Assembly: GCA_910588015.1 (NCBI GenBank)
Contig: CAJUOK010000025.1
Coordinates: forward strand, 1-23,009
Reading direction: 5' to 3'
DNA: 23,009 nucleotides
DNA from: an uncultured Christensenellaceae bacterium
GTDB taxonomy: Bacteria > Bacillota > Clostridia > Christensenellales > UBA3700
Shown here: positions 8,584 to 15,724 of the stretch, piece by piece
Numbering within the stretch: position 1 is the stretch's first letter
How the letters are laid out: each line of letters starts with the position of its first letter
Made by a program: the position numbers and the translations under genes
Notes under the pieces: generated by a model
The model's input: only the letters and a program-made list of their open reading frames with translations
Databases searched by the model: none
Told to the model about the DNA's origin: nothing

Positions 8584-8815
8584 TCAAAGATAAAAAATCT
8601 TTATCTCACCTGATTTGATAATTTCCGCTTGCAACCTTTTGGTTGGAAAGCAACTCCGTGCTTTCCCTTGCCAAATAAATATTTTGAGAATAAGGCGTGT
8701 TGTTAGCCACGATTTTAAGAGATTTACTGCCGCTTTGTCTGCGCATTACAAGCAATTCTCCGCAACTTTCGAAATAAGTTTCGCCGCAAATCTGTTTTTG
8801 TATTTTTTTCTTCTT
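8584..8815 (-). pseudogene. Remnant of a second GH13 amylase, C-terminal domain only
   Basis: The 303 bases between murB and the lipoprotein gene hold no intact gene, but one minus-strand frame reads as a diverged copy of the C-terminal beta-domain of the intact amylase at 9534-11348. Matching blocks include CGETYFE (intact CGDTYFE), LLVMRRQSGSKSLKIVANNT (intact LLVLCRKSGNKTLKVVANNT) and ELLSNQK (intact ELLSGQK). About half of some 65 residues agree by hand alignment. Near the end a small deletion shifts the frame, after which GEIKIFYL and a stop match the intact GEVGIFLV and stop. There is no start codon, catalytic barrel or ribosome site. The homology begins right at the lipoprotein stop codon. 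This is a dead paralogue, not a recent duplicate. Confidence 0.85.
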
Positions 8816-9357
8816 TAGATTAAATGATTATATTCTTTAATGATTATTTGCTTTACTTTACTAATTAAATTTTTATTGATTTCAATCAACATCAAATGGT
8901 CATCCGCAACAGTAGGATATTCTACTCCTTCGTCATAGGGGTCATATTCATTAAGTATATTTATAATCAAAGTATCATCTATAATCTTCAAATTTGCAAA
9001 TTCTAATTCTTGTCGATGCGGTTTTCCTATAAATACTATAATCAACGAATTGCTTTTAAAATACCTATTATGATAACTTCTCAACTTTATATAAATATCA
9101 GAATCATAGTTTCGATTGCTTTTATCATTAATTGGCATTCCTGTATCATTGCAAAACTCTTTCAATTGCTCAACAGAGTCTATTCTTTGAGGAAAATCTG
9201 TATTTGCTTTGAATACATCAGATTCAATATGGTCAAAACTCGTAACGTTATAATCAAACCTGCTATAAGGATCATTACTACACGCTGAAAAAGTAGCAAA
9301 TAATACAAAAATGCAAATCATAAATATAGAAATACTTTTAATAACTTGTCTTCGCAT
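8815..9357 (-). CDS. Putative small lipoprotein of unknown function
   Basis: This is a 180-residue protein with a lipoprotein-type signal: basic MRRQ, a hydrophobic stretch at 5-22 and a lipobox-like FSAC whose cysteine is residue 26. The mature protein would be anchored to the outer face of the membrane. The rest is polar and acidic with no motif I recognise; a segment at about 102-110 (SLIIVFIGK) and another near LIINILNEYDPYDEG look like beta strands. ATG at 9357 is preceded by AAGGGGAG. Base composition is clearly more AT-rich than the flanking murB and glycogen genes, and the stop codon touches the amylase remnant, so this gene may have arrived when the old amylase copy was lost. Confidence 0.72.
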   Translation of the reverse strand: MRRQVIKSISIFMICIFVLFATFSACSNDPYSRFDYNVTSFDHIESDVFKANTDFPQRIDSVEQLKEFCNDTGMPINDKSNRNYDSDIYIKLRSYHNRYFKSNSLIIVFIGKPHRQELEFANLKIIDDTLIINILNEYDPYDEGVEYPTVADDHLMLIEINKNLISKVKQIIIKEYNHLI

Positions 9358-9428
9358 AATTTCTCCCCTTAATTATTAATATCATTTATTTAATTTTATA
9401 TTAAAATCAGTTTATTGTCTATATATTT

Positions 9429-9467
9429 AAGTTAAAATGTCAACAAAGGTTGACATTATGTTAACTT
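9429..9467. other. Strong dyad between amylase and lipoprotein gene
   Basis: Arms AATGTCAAC (9436-9444) and GTTGACATT (9449-9457) are perfect inverted repeats around a 4-base loop. They are extended by outer arms AAGTTAA (9429-9435) and TTAACTT (9461-9467) with a 3-base bulge on one side, 16 bp in all. It lies 67-105 bases past the amylase stop and about 70 bases before the lipoprotein gene. Each inner arm contains TTGACA or its complement, so it may be an operator over a -35 box; no convincing -10 follows at 17 bases. It may equally be a weak AT-rich terminator of the glycogen transcript. Confidence 0.6.
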
Positions 9468-9533
9468 TGATTATTAAAATCAAATTATATATCAAGATAA
9501 AGAGCATAGATATAGTCTAATATATAATATGAT

Positions 9534-11348
9534 TTAAACTAAGAATATCCCCACTTCACCTACTAAAATCTCAAAACTGGCTCCCTGCAACTTCTGCCCC
9601 GACAGCAATTCTTCTTTTGCCTTTGGGCAATAGAAAGATTGCGTTTGATTGGTATTATTTGCGACGACTTTCAAGGTCTTGTTGCCGCTCTTGCGACAGA
9701 GCACAAGAAGATTGTTTTGATGTTCAAAATAAGTGTCTCCGCAGACTTGGTCTTTGAACTTTTTGCGGATTTTGCCAAGTTGAATATAATGCGCCAGCAA
9801 CTCACTGTCGATATTATCCCAATCCAGACATCTTCTGCAAAGAGGGTCTTCATATCCTTCCATTCCTTGTTCGTCGCCGTAGAAAATCGAAGGTACGCCG
9901 GGGAGCATAAATTGCAAAGTCGAAGCCATAATCAATCTCTTTTTGGCAAAATCATATCCTTCCTTGCTCAAACGGAAGTTCTTACGGTATTGTTTATCCG
10001 TACCGTTCATATCTACGCCGCTCAATACGCTCAATGCCCTTGCGGTGTCGTGGGAATCTATGAGATTCATCGTCGCGTCCAAACATTGCTTGGGATAATT
10101 CTCGACAATTGTCATAACGGTCTCGGCAAATTCAGCCGCATTACCACCCAAGGCGTAGGACAAAACAGCTTCTTTGAAGGGATAATTCATAACGCCGTCG
10201 AGCTGTTTTCCTTGAAAATAATGTCTGCGATATGAATATGCAATTTTATTCGAAGCGTCTTCCCACACTTCTCCTATGATAAGATTTTCTTCGCCGTTAC
10301 GCTTGACCGCCTTGCGAATGTCTTCGACAAAATCTTCGCGAAGTTCGTCGACTACGTCGAGTCTCCAACCTTTTACGCCCAACTTCGTCCATTTATCGAT
10401 AATGCCTTTCTCGCCGCTTATCATATTTCTAAACGACTTTGCGCGCTGACTCACCGTGGGAGTAACGGTTATACCCCACCAGCAATGATACTCGTCGGGA
10501 TAGTTATAAAAATCAAACCATTCGTAATAAGGGCTTTGTTTGGACTGATACGCTCCTATTTCCGGATAATTGCCAAATTTATTAAAATATTTGCTATCGG
10601 CGCCCGTATGATTGAAAACGCCGTCCAACATAACGCGTATTCCCGCCTTTTCAGCCTTATCTATAAGTTCCTTGAATTTACTTTCCGTTCCTAGCAATTC
10701 GTCTATAAGTTCGTAATCTCCCGTGTCATATCTGTGATTGGACGAGGATTTGAATATAGGCGAAAGATACAGCAAAGTCACGCCCAATCGCTTGAGATAG
10801 GGCAACTTATCTATAATACCTTGAAAATTTCCGCCGTAAAAATCGTTTGCTCTAAAGACTCCGTCGTCGTCTACTATCGTGACGTCTTCTCCCCACTCTT
10901 TAAGTACGCCTTGTTTTTTGAAAACGGCGTCCTTATCTTCGCCTTTGCAAAATCTGTCGACAAATATATGATATATGATTCCGCCCTTTATCCAATCGGG
11001 AGTGACGAAATTTTTATTATATACGGTGAATTGAAAATCTCCGTCTTCCTTAGCGTATTCGTATATCCCCTCTTCCGTCTTGAAGATAAACTTATACCAA
11101 TACAAACCTACTTTGTTGAGATTGATTTTAGTAAAAAATTCGCTCTCGTCGCCTCTTTTGCAGACGAACGACATATGAAAGACGTACGGAGTATCCGCGC
11201 CGTCCGCATAGACGTGCAATTCTACGGATTGAACAAAAACGCCGTCCTTTACGAATATTCTAAAAGTCGTTTCCTTTCCCTGCGCTACGCTGCCGAATGG
11301 ATATTTACAATGTGGATTTTTACTGTCGAAATATATAAGTTCTCTCAC
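9534..11348 (-). CDS. Cytoplasmic GH13 alpha-amylase / neopullulanase-like glycosidase
   Basis: This 604-residue glycoside hydrolase of family 13 should hydrolyse alpha-1,4 (perhaps also alpha-1,6) links in glycogen or maltodextrins. Residues 1 to about 110 form an N-terminal beta domain, followed by the barrel start IKGGIIYHIFVDRF. The four conserved regions are DGVFNH, GWRLDVVDE with nucleophile D331, IIGEVWED with acid/base E360, and LIDSHD with D434. A C-terminal beta domain covers about 525-604. There is no signal peptide, so it acts inside the cell, in line with its place downstream of glgP. The start is GTG at 11348 with no good ribosome site, preceded by a tandem 8-base repeat and a hairpin. 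Exact specificity (neopullulanase, cyclomaltodextrinase or alpha-amylase) cannot be settled. Confidence 0.9.
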   Translation of the reverse strand: MRELIYFDSKNPHCKYPFGSVAQGKETTFRIFVKDGVFVQSVELHVYADGADTPYVFHMSFVCKRGDESEFFTKINLNKVGLYWYKFIFKTEEGIYEYAKEDGDFQFTVYNKNFVTPDWIKGGIIYHIFVDRFCKGEDKDAVFKKQGVLKEWGEDVTIVDDDGVFRANDFYGGNFQGIIDKLPYLKRLGVTLLYLSPIFKSSSNHRYDTGDYELIDELLGTESKFKELIDKAEKAGIRVMLDGVFNHTGADSKYFNKFGNYPEIGAYQSKQSPYYEWFDFYNYPDEYHCWWGITVTPTVSQRAKSFRNMISGEKGIIDKWTKLGVKGWRLDVVDELREDFVEDIRKAVKRNGEENLIIGEVWEDASNKIAYSYRRHYFQGKQLDGVMNYPFKEAVLSYALGGNAAEFAETVMTIVENYPKQCLDATMNLIDSHDTARALSVLSGVDMNGTDKQYRKNFRLSKEGYDFAKKRLIMASTLQFMLPGVPSIFYGDEQGMEGYEDPLCRRCLDWDNIDSELLAHYIQLGKIRKKFKDQVCGDTYFEHQNNLLVLCRKSGNKTLKVVANNTNQTQSFYCPKAKEELLSGQKLQGASFEILVGEVGIFLV

Positions 11349-11370
11349 TTCGCGCCCTATCGCCCTATTT

Positions 11371-11404
11371 TTATAGCCTCATTCTATTGTGAACAAGGCT
11401 ATAA
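11371..11404 (-). other. Intercistronic RNA hairpin between glgP and amylase
   Basis: In the minus-strand RNA, UUAUAGCCUUGUUC pairs with GAAUGAGGCUAUAA around a 6-base loop: 14 pairs, two of them U-G/G-U. On the plus strand those two become mismatches, pointing to function as RNA in the glgP-amylase transcript. No U run follows, so it is not an intrinsic terminator. It lies just after the glgP stop and 23 bases before the amylase GTG. A tandem repeat CGCCCTAT x2 (11353-11368) fills the gap to the start codon. Confidence 0.72.
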
Positions 11405-11413
11405 TCGGTTTAA

Positions 11414-13912
11414 TTACTTATTAACTTTTTTGCCCGTTTTCGCAGGAGCTTTGGCTGCGGGTTTAGCTTGTTCGGCAGCAACCTTCGCCGCGCTCTTTGC
11501 CGCGCAATAATCGACGGGTTTCATTTTCCAAATTCTGTCCGCGTATTCTTTTACGCTTCTATCCGAAGAGAAGAAGCCCGAATAAGCTGTGTTAAGAAGA
11601 GACATTTTTGCCCAAGCGTACTTATCTTTGTAAGCCTTGTCGAGTCTGTCTTGACAGTCGCAGTATGACTGGAAGTCCGCAAGCACTTTATATCCGTCGC
11701 TGGAAATCAAAGAGTCTGCTATCTCGCCGTAATTAACGCCTGCGATTCCTCCTCTCAAACCGTCTATCACAGCCTTAATTCTTGAATTGGAATTATAATA
11801 ATCTCTTGGATTGTAACCTCTTCTGTTGAGCTCGTTTATTTCGCTGGCAAGCATACCGAATATAAAAATATTTTCCTTGCCTACGTTCTCGTATATCTCG
11901 ATATTTGCGCCGTCCATAGTACCCATAGTTACCGCGCCGTTTATCATAAACTTCATATTACCCGTTCCGCTGGCTTCTTTACCTGCAATGGATATTTGCT
12001 CCGACACGTCGGACGCGGGCATTATGATTTCTGCAAGCGTAACTCTGTAATTTTCTATATAAACGACTTTGAGTTTGCCGCCTATATCGGGGTCATTGTT
12101 GATAAGGTCGCCCAAAGAATGGATAAGTCTTATAATCTGTTTTGCCATATAGTAGCTAGGCGCCGCCTTTGCTCCGAATATAAACGTCCTCGGAGTTATA
12201 TCGAGATTTGGATTTTCTTTGAGTCTGTAATACAAATCAAGAATATGCAAGGCATTGAGCAGCTGTCTCTTATATTCGTGAAGTCTCTTGACTTGCACGT
12301 CGAATATAGAATCGGGATTGATTTCTATACCGTTATGCTCTTTGATATAAGCGGCAAGTCTGACTTTGTTTGCTCTCTTAATATCGCAAATTTTATCGAG
12401 CACGGCTTTGTCGTCGGCAAACTTTGCCAAATCTTTGAGTTTGTCGGCGTCTTGCATAAATCCGTCTCCGATAAGTTTGGAAATATAATCGCTGAGCAAC
12501 GGATTGGATTGGCATAGCCATCTTCTGTAAGTTATACCGTTGGTAACGTTGGTGAAGTTTTGCGGATGCATTTTGCAGCAATCTCTGAAGACTTCGTCCT
12601 TAAGAATTTGCGAGTGAAGTTCGGAAACGCCGTTGACCGTATGCGACGCAGCCAAACAGAGATTTGCCATTTTCACTTGACCGCCAGACAGCACCGCATT
12701 GTAGTCGACTTTGCCGTAATCGTTGGGATAGAACGCCCAAAGCTCGTCGGTAAATCTGCGATTTATTTCGCAAACTATCTGATATATTCTCGGCAGCAAT
12801 TGCTTGAAAAGTCCTTCGGGCCATTTTTCCAAAGCCTCTGCCATAACGGTATGATTGGTGTAAGAAACGGTACGCGTAACTATATTCCAAGCTTTATCCC
12901 AAGAATATCCGTATTCGTCGAGAAGCAATCTCATAAGTTCGGGTATGCAAAGCGTAGGATGCGTGTCGTTGATGTGTATAGCCACTTTATCGGGCAAAGT
13001 ATTCAAAGTCTTATAGTCTTTGAGATGTTTTTTAAGTATGGACTGTATCGACGCCGACACAAAGAAGTACTGTTGTTTAAGTCTCAACATTTTGCCTTCT
13101 TGGTGATGGTCGGCAGGATAAAGAACTTTGCAAATGCTCTCCGCTAAAGCTTTTTGTTCCAAAGATTTGACGTATTCGCCCTCGGCAAAAAGTTTCATAT
13201 CAAAATCCATAGGAGCTTTTGCAGTCCAAAGTCTCAATTTATTTACGGCGGGCACGTCGTATCCGCTGATATTCATATCGTAAGGTATAGCCTGTACTGT
13301 ATAACAGTCTTTTTGTTCGGTATAAAGTCTGCCATTGTCCCATCTTTCTTCCACGTAACCGCCGAACTTGACTTCAAAGGTATCTTCCATTCTGGGAGAA
13401 AGCCATACGTCGCCGTTTTCAAGCCACTCGTCGGGCAACTCTACCTGCCAGCCGTCTTCTATCTTTTGTTTGAAAATACCGTAATCGTATCTGATAGAAA
13501 ATCCGCTTGCAACGTAATTAAGATTGGTCAAAGATTCCATATAAGCAGCAGCCAATCTGCCCAAACCGCCGTTGCCCAAACCTGCGTCGGGCTCTATAGC
13601 GTACATATCTTCGATAGAATATCCTAGCTCTTTGCAAAGTCCGTCGAAAACGTCAGTCATCTTGAGATTGAACAAATGATTTTTTAAAGAACGTCCAAGC
13701 AAAAACTCCATAGACATATAGTATACCTGCTTGGAGCTTTGCTCCAATCTCTTTTTCTTAAAAGCAAGACGTTTGTCGGTAAGAATATCTCTAACCGTCA
13801 TACAAATTGCTCTGTATATTTGATTCTTGCTTGCGTTTTCTATTGTTCTACCGAAATACGTCTGACATTTTAGCGAAACTGTCTTTTTTAATTCTTTTAT
13901 CTTATTTTCCAT
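11414..13912 (-). CDS. glgP: Glycogen/starch phosphorylase with Ala-Lys-Pro-rich tail
   Basis: GlgP releases glucose-1-phosphate from glycogen chain ends by phosphorolysis (GT35, pyridoxal phosphate). The 832 residues cover the full family. Visible signatures are YYMSMEFLLGRSL, EPDAGLGNGGLGRLAA, HINDTHPTLCIPELMR, QVKRLHEYKRQLLN and the cofactor site EASGTGNMKFMINGA, whose lysine is K654. The normal fold ends near residue 802 (IWKMKPVDY). It is followed by a 29-residue tail made mostly of Ala, Lys and Pro (804-832), which ordinary bacterial GlgP lacks. ATG at 13912 is preceded by GGAG. It follows glgA after 188 bases that hold its own extended -10 promoter and a leader hairpin, and precedes the amylase by 65 bases. 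Confidence 0.97.
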   Translation of the reverse strand: MENKIKELKKTVSLKCQTYFGRTIENASKNQIYRAICMTVRDILTDKRLAFKKKRLEQSSKQVYYMSMEFLLGRSLKNHLFNLKMTDVFDGLCKELGYSIEDMYAIEPDAGLGNGGLGRLAAAYMESLTNLNYVASGFSIRYDYGIFKQKIEDGWQVELPDEWLENGDVWLSPRMEDTFEVKFGGYVEERWDNGRLYTEQKDCYTVQAIPYDMNISGYDVPAVNKLRLWTAKAPMDFDMKLFAEGEYVKSLEQKALAESICKVLYPADHHQEGKMLRLKQQYFFVSASIQSILKKHLKDYKTLNTLPDKVAIHINDTHPTLCIPELMRLLLDEYGYSWDKAWNIVTRTVSYTNHTVMAEALEKWPEGLFKQLLPRIYQIVCEINRRFTDELWAFYPNDYGKVDYNAVLSGGQVKMANLCLAASHTVNGVSELHSQILKDEVFRDCCKMHPQNFTNVTNGITYRRWLCQSNPLLSDYISKLIGDGFMQDADKLKDLAKFADDKAVLDKICDIKRANKVRLAAYIKEHNGIEINPDSIFDVQVKRLHEYKRQLLNALHILDLYYRLKENPNLDITPRTFIFGAKAAPSYYMAKQIIRLIHSLGDLINNDPDIGGKLKVVYIENYRVTLAEIIMPASDVSEQISIAGKEASGTGNMKFMINGAVTMGTMDGANIEIYENVGKENIFIFGMLASEINELNRRGYNPRDYYNSNSRIKAVIDGLRGGIAGVNYGEIADSLISSDGYKVLADFQSYCDCQDRLDKAYKDKYAWAKMSLLNTAYSGFFSSDRSVKEYADRIWKMKPVDYCAAKSAAKVAAEQAKPAAKAPAKTGKKVNK

Positions 13913-13947
13913 ACTGTCTCCAAATAAGCAAAATTATTCGCAAAACC

Positions 13948-13979
13948 GTCCGACCGTGACGTTTAGCGTTCGGTCGGAC
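13948..13979 (-). other. GC-rich hairpin in the glgP leader
   Basis: GTCCGACCG (13948-13956) and CGGTCGGAC (13971-13979) form a perfect 9-bp stem, with an inner ACG/CGU pairing possible in the loop. It starts 36 bases upstream of the glgP ATG and lies downstream of the extended -10 at 13996-14004, so it would be in the 5' leader. Only four T residues follow on the minus strand (GGTTTTGCG). It may be a weak terminator for glgA, an attenuator of glgP, or a protein-binding site. Confidence 0.7.
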
Positions 13980-13995
13980 AATTTTAAGCTTTAAA

Positions 13996-14004
13996 ATTAT
14001 ATCA
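13996..14004 (-). promoter_or_regulatory. Extended -10 promoter for glgP
   Basis: On the minus strand this reads TGATATAAT, a perfect extended -10 (TGnTATAAT). No good -35 lies at 16-18 bases; extended -10 promoters often do without one. The start would be near 13989, giving a leader of about 75 bases that includes the 13948-13979 hairpin. This suggests glgP and the amylase can be expressed apart from the synthetic genes. Confidence 0.6.
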
Positions 14005-14100
14005 TATAATAATTATTTTTGCTACATTTTACAAGTCAAAATACAGATTTTTTACAAAAAATCACTATTTTATAAATTTTTGACCTCGTATTTTTAAAAT

Positions 14101-15600
14101 TTACAACTCTTTATATAGGTCTACGTAGCGAAGAGCTATATTTTTCCAACTGAAATCCTGCGTCATCGCGTTATCGACAATCTTACTCCAGTCCTCTTTA
14201 TAATCTCTATACATACCCACGGCTCTTTCAACTGCGTTAAGCATATCGTAAGCGTTGTAAGAATAAAAAGTGAATCCCGTGCCTTTGCCGGTAGTATAAT
14301 CATAGGGAATTACGGTATCTTTAAGCCCGCCCGTCTCTCTGACTATAGGAAGAGAACCGTATCTCATTGCTATCATTTGCGACAGACCGCAGGGTTCGAA
14401 TTTCGAAGGCATTAAAAACATATCGCTCGCGCAATAAATCTTGCTTGCGAGGTCGGCGGAAAAAGTGATAAGCGCGCGCAAGTTGCCGGGATATCTGCTT
14501 TGGGCGCTTCTCATCATTTCTTCGTATTTGTAATCGCCCGTGCCTAGAATTACCAATTGTACTCCCATATCCAATATACGCGTAATGACGGGAGACATCA
14601 AATCCAAGCCCTTTTGGTGAGTAAGTCTGCCAACCATACCTATCATAGGTATATTTTCGTCCACAGGCAATCCAAGGTCTTTTTGGAAAGCAAGTTTGTT
14701 TTCTTTCTTAAGCGCAAAAGTATTTAGTCCGTAATTTTTGTAAGCGTATTTATCAGTCTGCGGGTCGTTTGCGTCAACGTCGATTCCGTTAATGATACCC
14801 GACAGTTTGAACTGTCTGTTGACCAAAATATCGTTCATTCCGTAACCGAAATATGCGTTGAGGATTTCCTGCGCATAAGTCTGCGACACAGTAGTTACCT
14901 TGTTGGCTCTTTCGATTCCGCCTTTCATATAGTTGACGTCGCCGTCGAAATCGACAAACTCTCTTGCCCAATCCGGCAAACCGAGCACGTCGCCCGACAT
15001 AAATCCGCTATATCTGCCTTGGAACTCTATATTGTGAATTGTAAATACTGTCTTTATATTCTTATATAATTCGTCTCCTCTGTAAAACACGTCGAGAAAT
15101 ACGGGAACAAGCGCAGTCTGCCAGTCGTTGGAGTGAATTATATCGGGAACAAAACCGTCCATAAGTCTTATGCTGTCAAGTATTGCCCTTGCAAAAAACG
15201 CAAACCTTTCGCCGTCATCGAAATAACCGTAAAGTCCGCTGCGCTTGAAATAATACTCATTGTCAACAAAGTAATATGTAACTCCGTTTTCCACAGCCTT
15301 AAAAAGTCCGCAATACTGATAGCGCCACGAAAGATTGACGTAAGTGTTTCCCACATATTCCATCTTATCGCGCAACTCTTGTTTTATATCCATATACAGC
15401 GGCAAAATGACTCTGCAATCCACTCCGCCGTCCACAAGAGCTTTAGGCAACGAACCTGCAACGTCTGCCAAGCCTCCGGTCTTTATAAACGGAACGGCTT
15501 CGGACGTCGCGAATAATATCTTTTTTCCCAAATCGATTTTTGTGCTTTTTACCTCGGGCTTCAGCGCCGAAGTCTTTTTTGGTTTGCTTTGAGTAGGCAT
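14101..15600 (-). CDS. glgA: Glycogen synthase (ADP-glucose type)
   Basis: GlgA transfers glucose from ADP-glucose to the growing alpha-1,4 glucan (GT5, cytoplasm). The ADP-glucose-binding motif KTGGLADVAGSLPKAL is near the N-terminus with K40, and the C-terminal domain holds PSKFEPCGLSQMIAMRYG with catalytic E402, then ETGGLKDTV. Counted against E. coli GlgA (K15, E377) both are shifted by exactly 25, so the protein carries a 25-residue, Lys/Ser/Thr/Pro-rich N-terminal extension. AGGAGG sits 8 bases before the ATG at 15600, and no other start is close to the usual position. It follows glgD after 124 bases with several small hairpins. An AT palindrome at 14046-14063 lies just past its stop. 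Confidence 0.96.
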   Translation of the reverse strand: MPTQSKPKKTSALKPEVKSTKIDLGKKILFATSEAVPFIKTGGLADVAGSLPKALVDGGVDCRVILPLYMDIKQELRDKMEYVGNTYVNLSWRYQYCGLFKAVENGVTYYFVDNEYYFKRSGLYGYFDDGERFAFFARAILDSIRLMDGFVPDIIHSNDWQTALVPVFLDVFYRGDELYKNIKTVFTIHNIEFQGRYSGFMSGDVLGLPDWAREFVDFDGDVNYMKGGIERANKVTTVSQTYAQEILNAYFGYGMNDILVNRQFKLSGIINGIDVDANDPQTDKYAYKNYGLNTFALKKENKLAFQKDLGLPVDENIPMIGMVGRLTHQKGLDLMSPVITRILDMGVQLVILGTGDYKYEEMMRSAQSRYPGNLRALITFSADLASKIYCASDMFLMPSKFEPCGLSQMIAMRYGSLPIVRETGGLKDTVIPYDYTTGKGTGFTFYSYNAYDMLNAVERAVGMYRDYKEDWSKIVDNAMTQDFSWKNIALRYVDLYKEL

Positions 15601-15618
15601 AGCGCAATCCTCCTATTA

Positions 15619-15686
15619 TGTTGCTAAACAACAGTTTGTTCAATAACGGTCCAACGGACAGTCTTATCTTGCGACATATGCCGCAA
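15619..15686 (-). other. Three small hairpins in the glgA leader
   Basis: The 124 bases between glgD and glgA hold three consecutive stem-loops in the minus-strand RNA. The first, at 15669-15686, is UUGCGGC-AUAU-GUCGCAA, 7 pairs with one G-U that is an A-C mismatch on the other strand. The second, at 15649-15659, is GUCC-GUU-GGAC. The third, at 15619-15633, is UGUUG-UUUAG-CAACA, which ends just before the AGGAGG ribosome site. The first is also a near-palindrome in DNA and could be an operator. Their role is unknown. Confidence 0.5.
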
Positions 15687-15724
15687 TGCTTTGTTTTGCT
15701 TCAAACTCATCGCTTTCAGCGATA

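Noticed and set aside
8615..8818. Plus-strand open frame of 67 codons between murB and the lipoprotein gene
   Set aside because: It is the complement of the amylase remnant, and the resemblance lies on the minus strand in the GH13 reading frame.
10734..11510. Plus-strand open frame of 258 codons opposite the amylase and glgP end
   Set aside because: It lies antisense to clear GH13 and GlgP coding sequence, with no signals of its own. Its low-complexity Ala-rich end is only the complement of the GlgP tail.
14046..14063. Perfect palindrome GATTTTTTAC/AAAAAATC after glgA as a terminator
   Set aside because: The stem is almost all A-T with a tiny loop and no distinct U run. It may be chance in an AT-rich spacer.
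15615..15643. Promoter-like TTGAAC-17-CATAAT just before glgA
   Set aside because: The -10 box touches the AGGAGG ribosome site, so a start 7 bases later would destroy that site. Probably chance.
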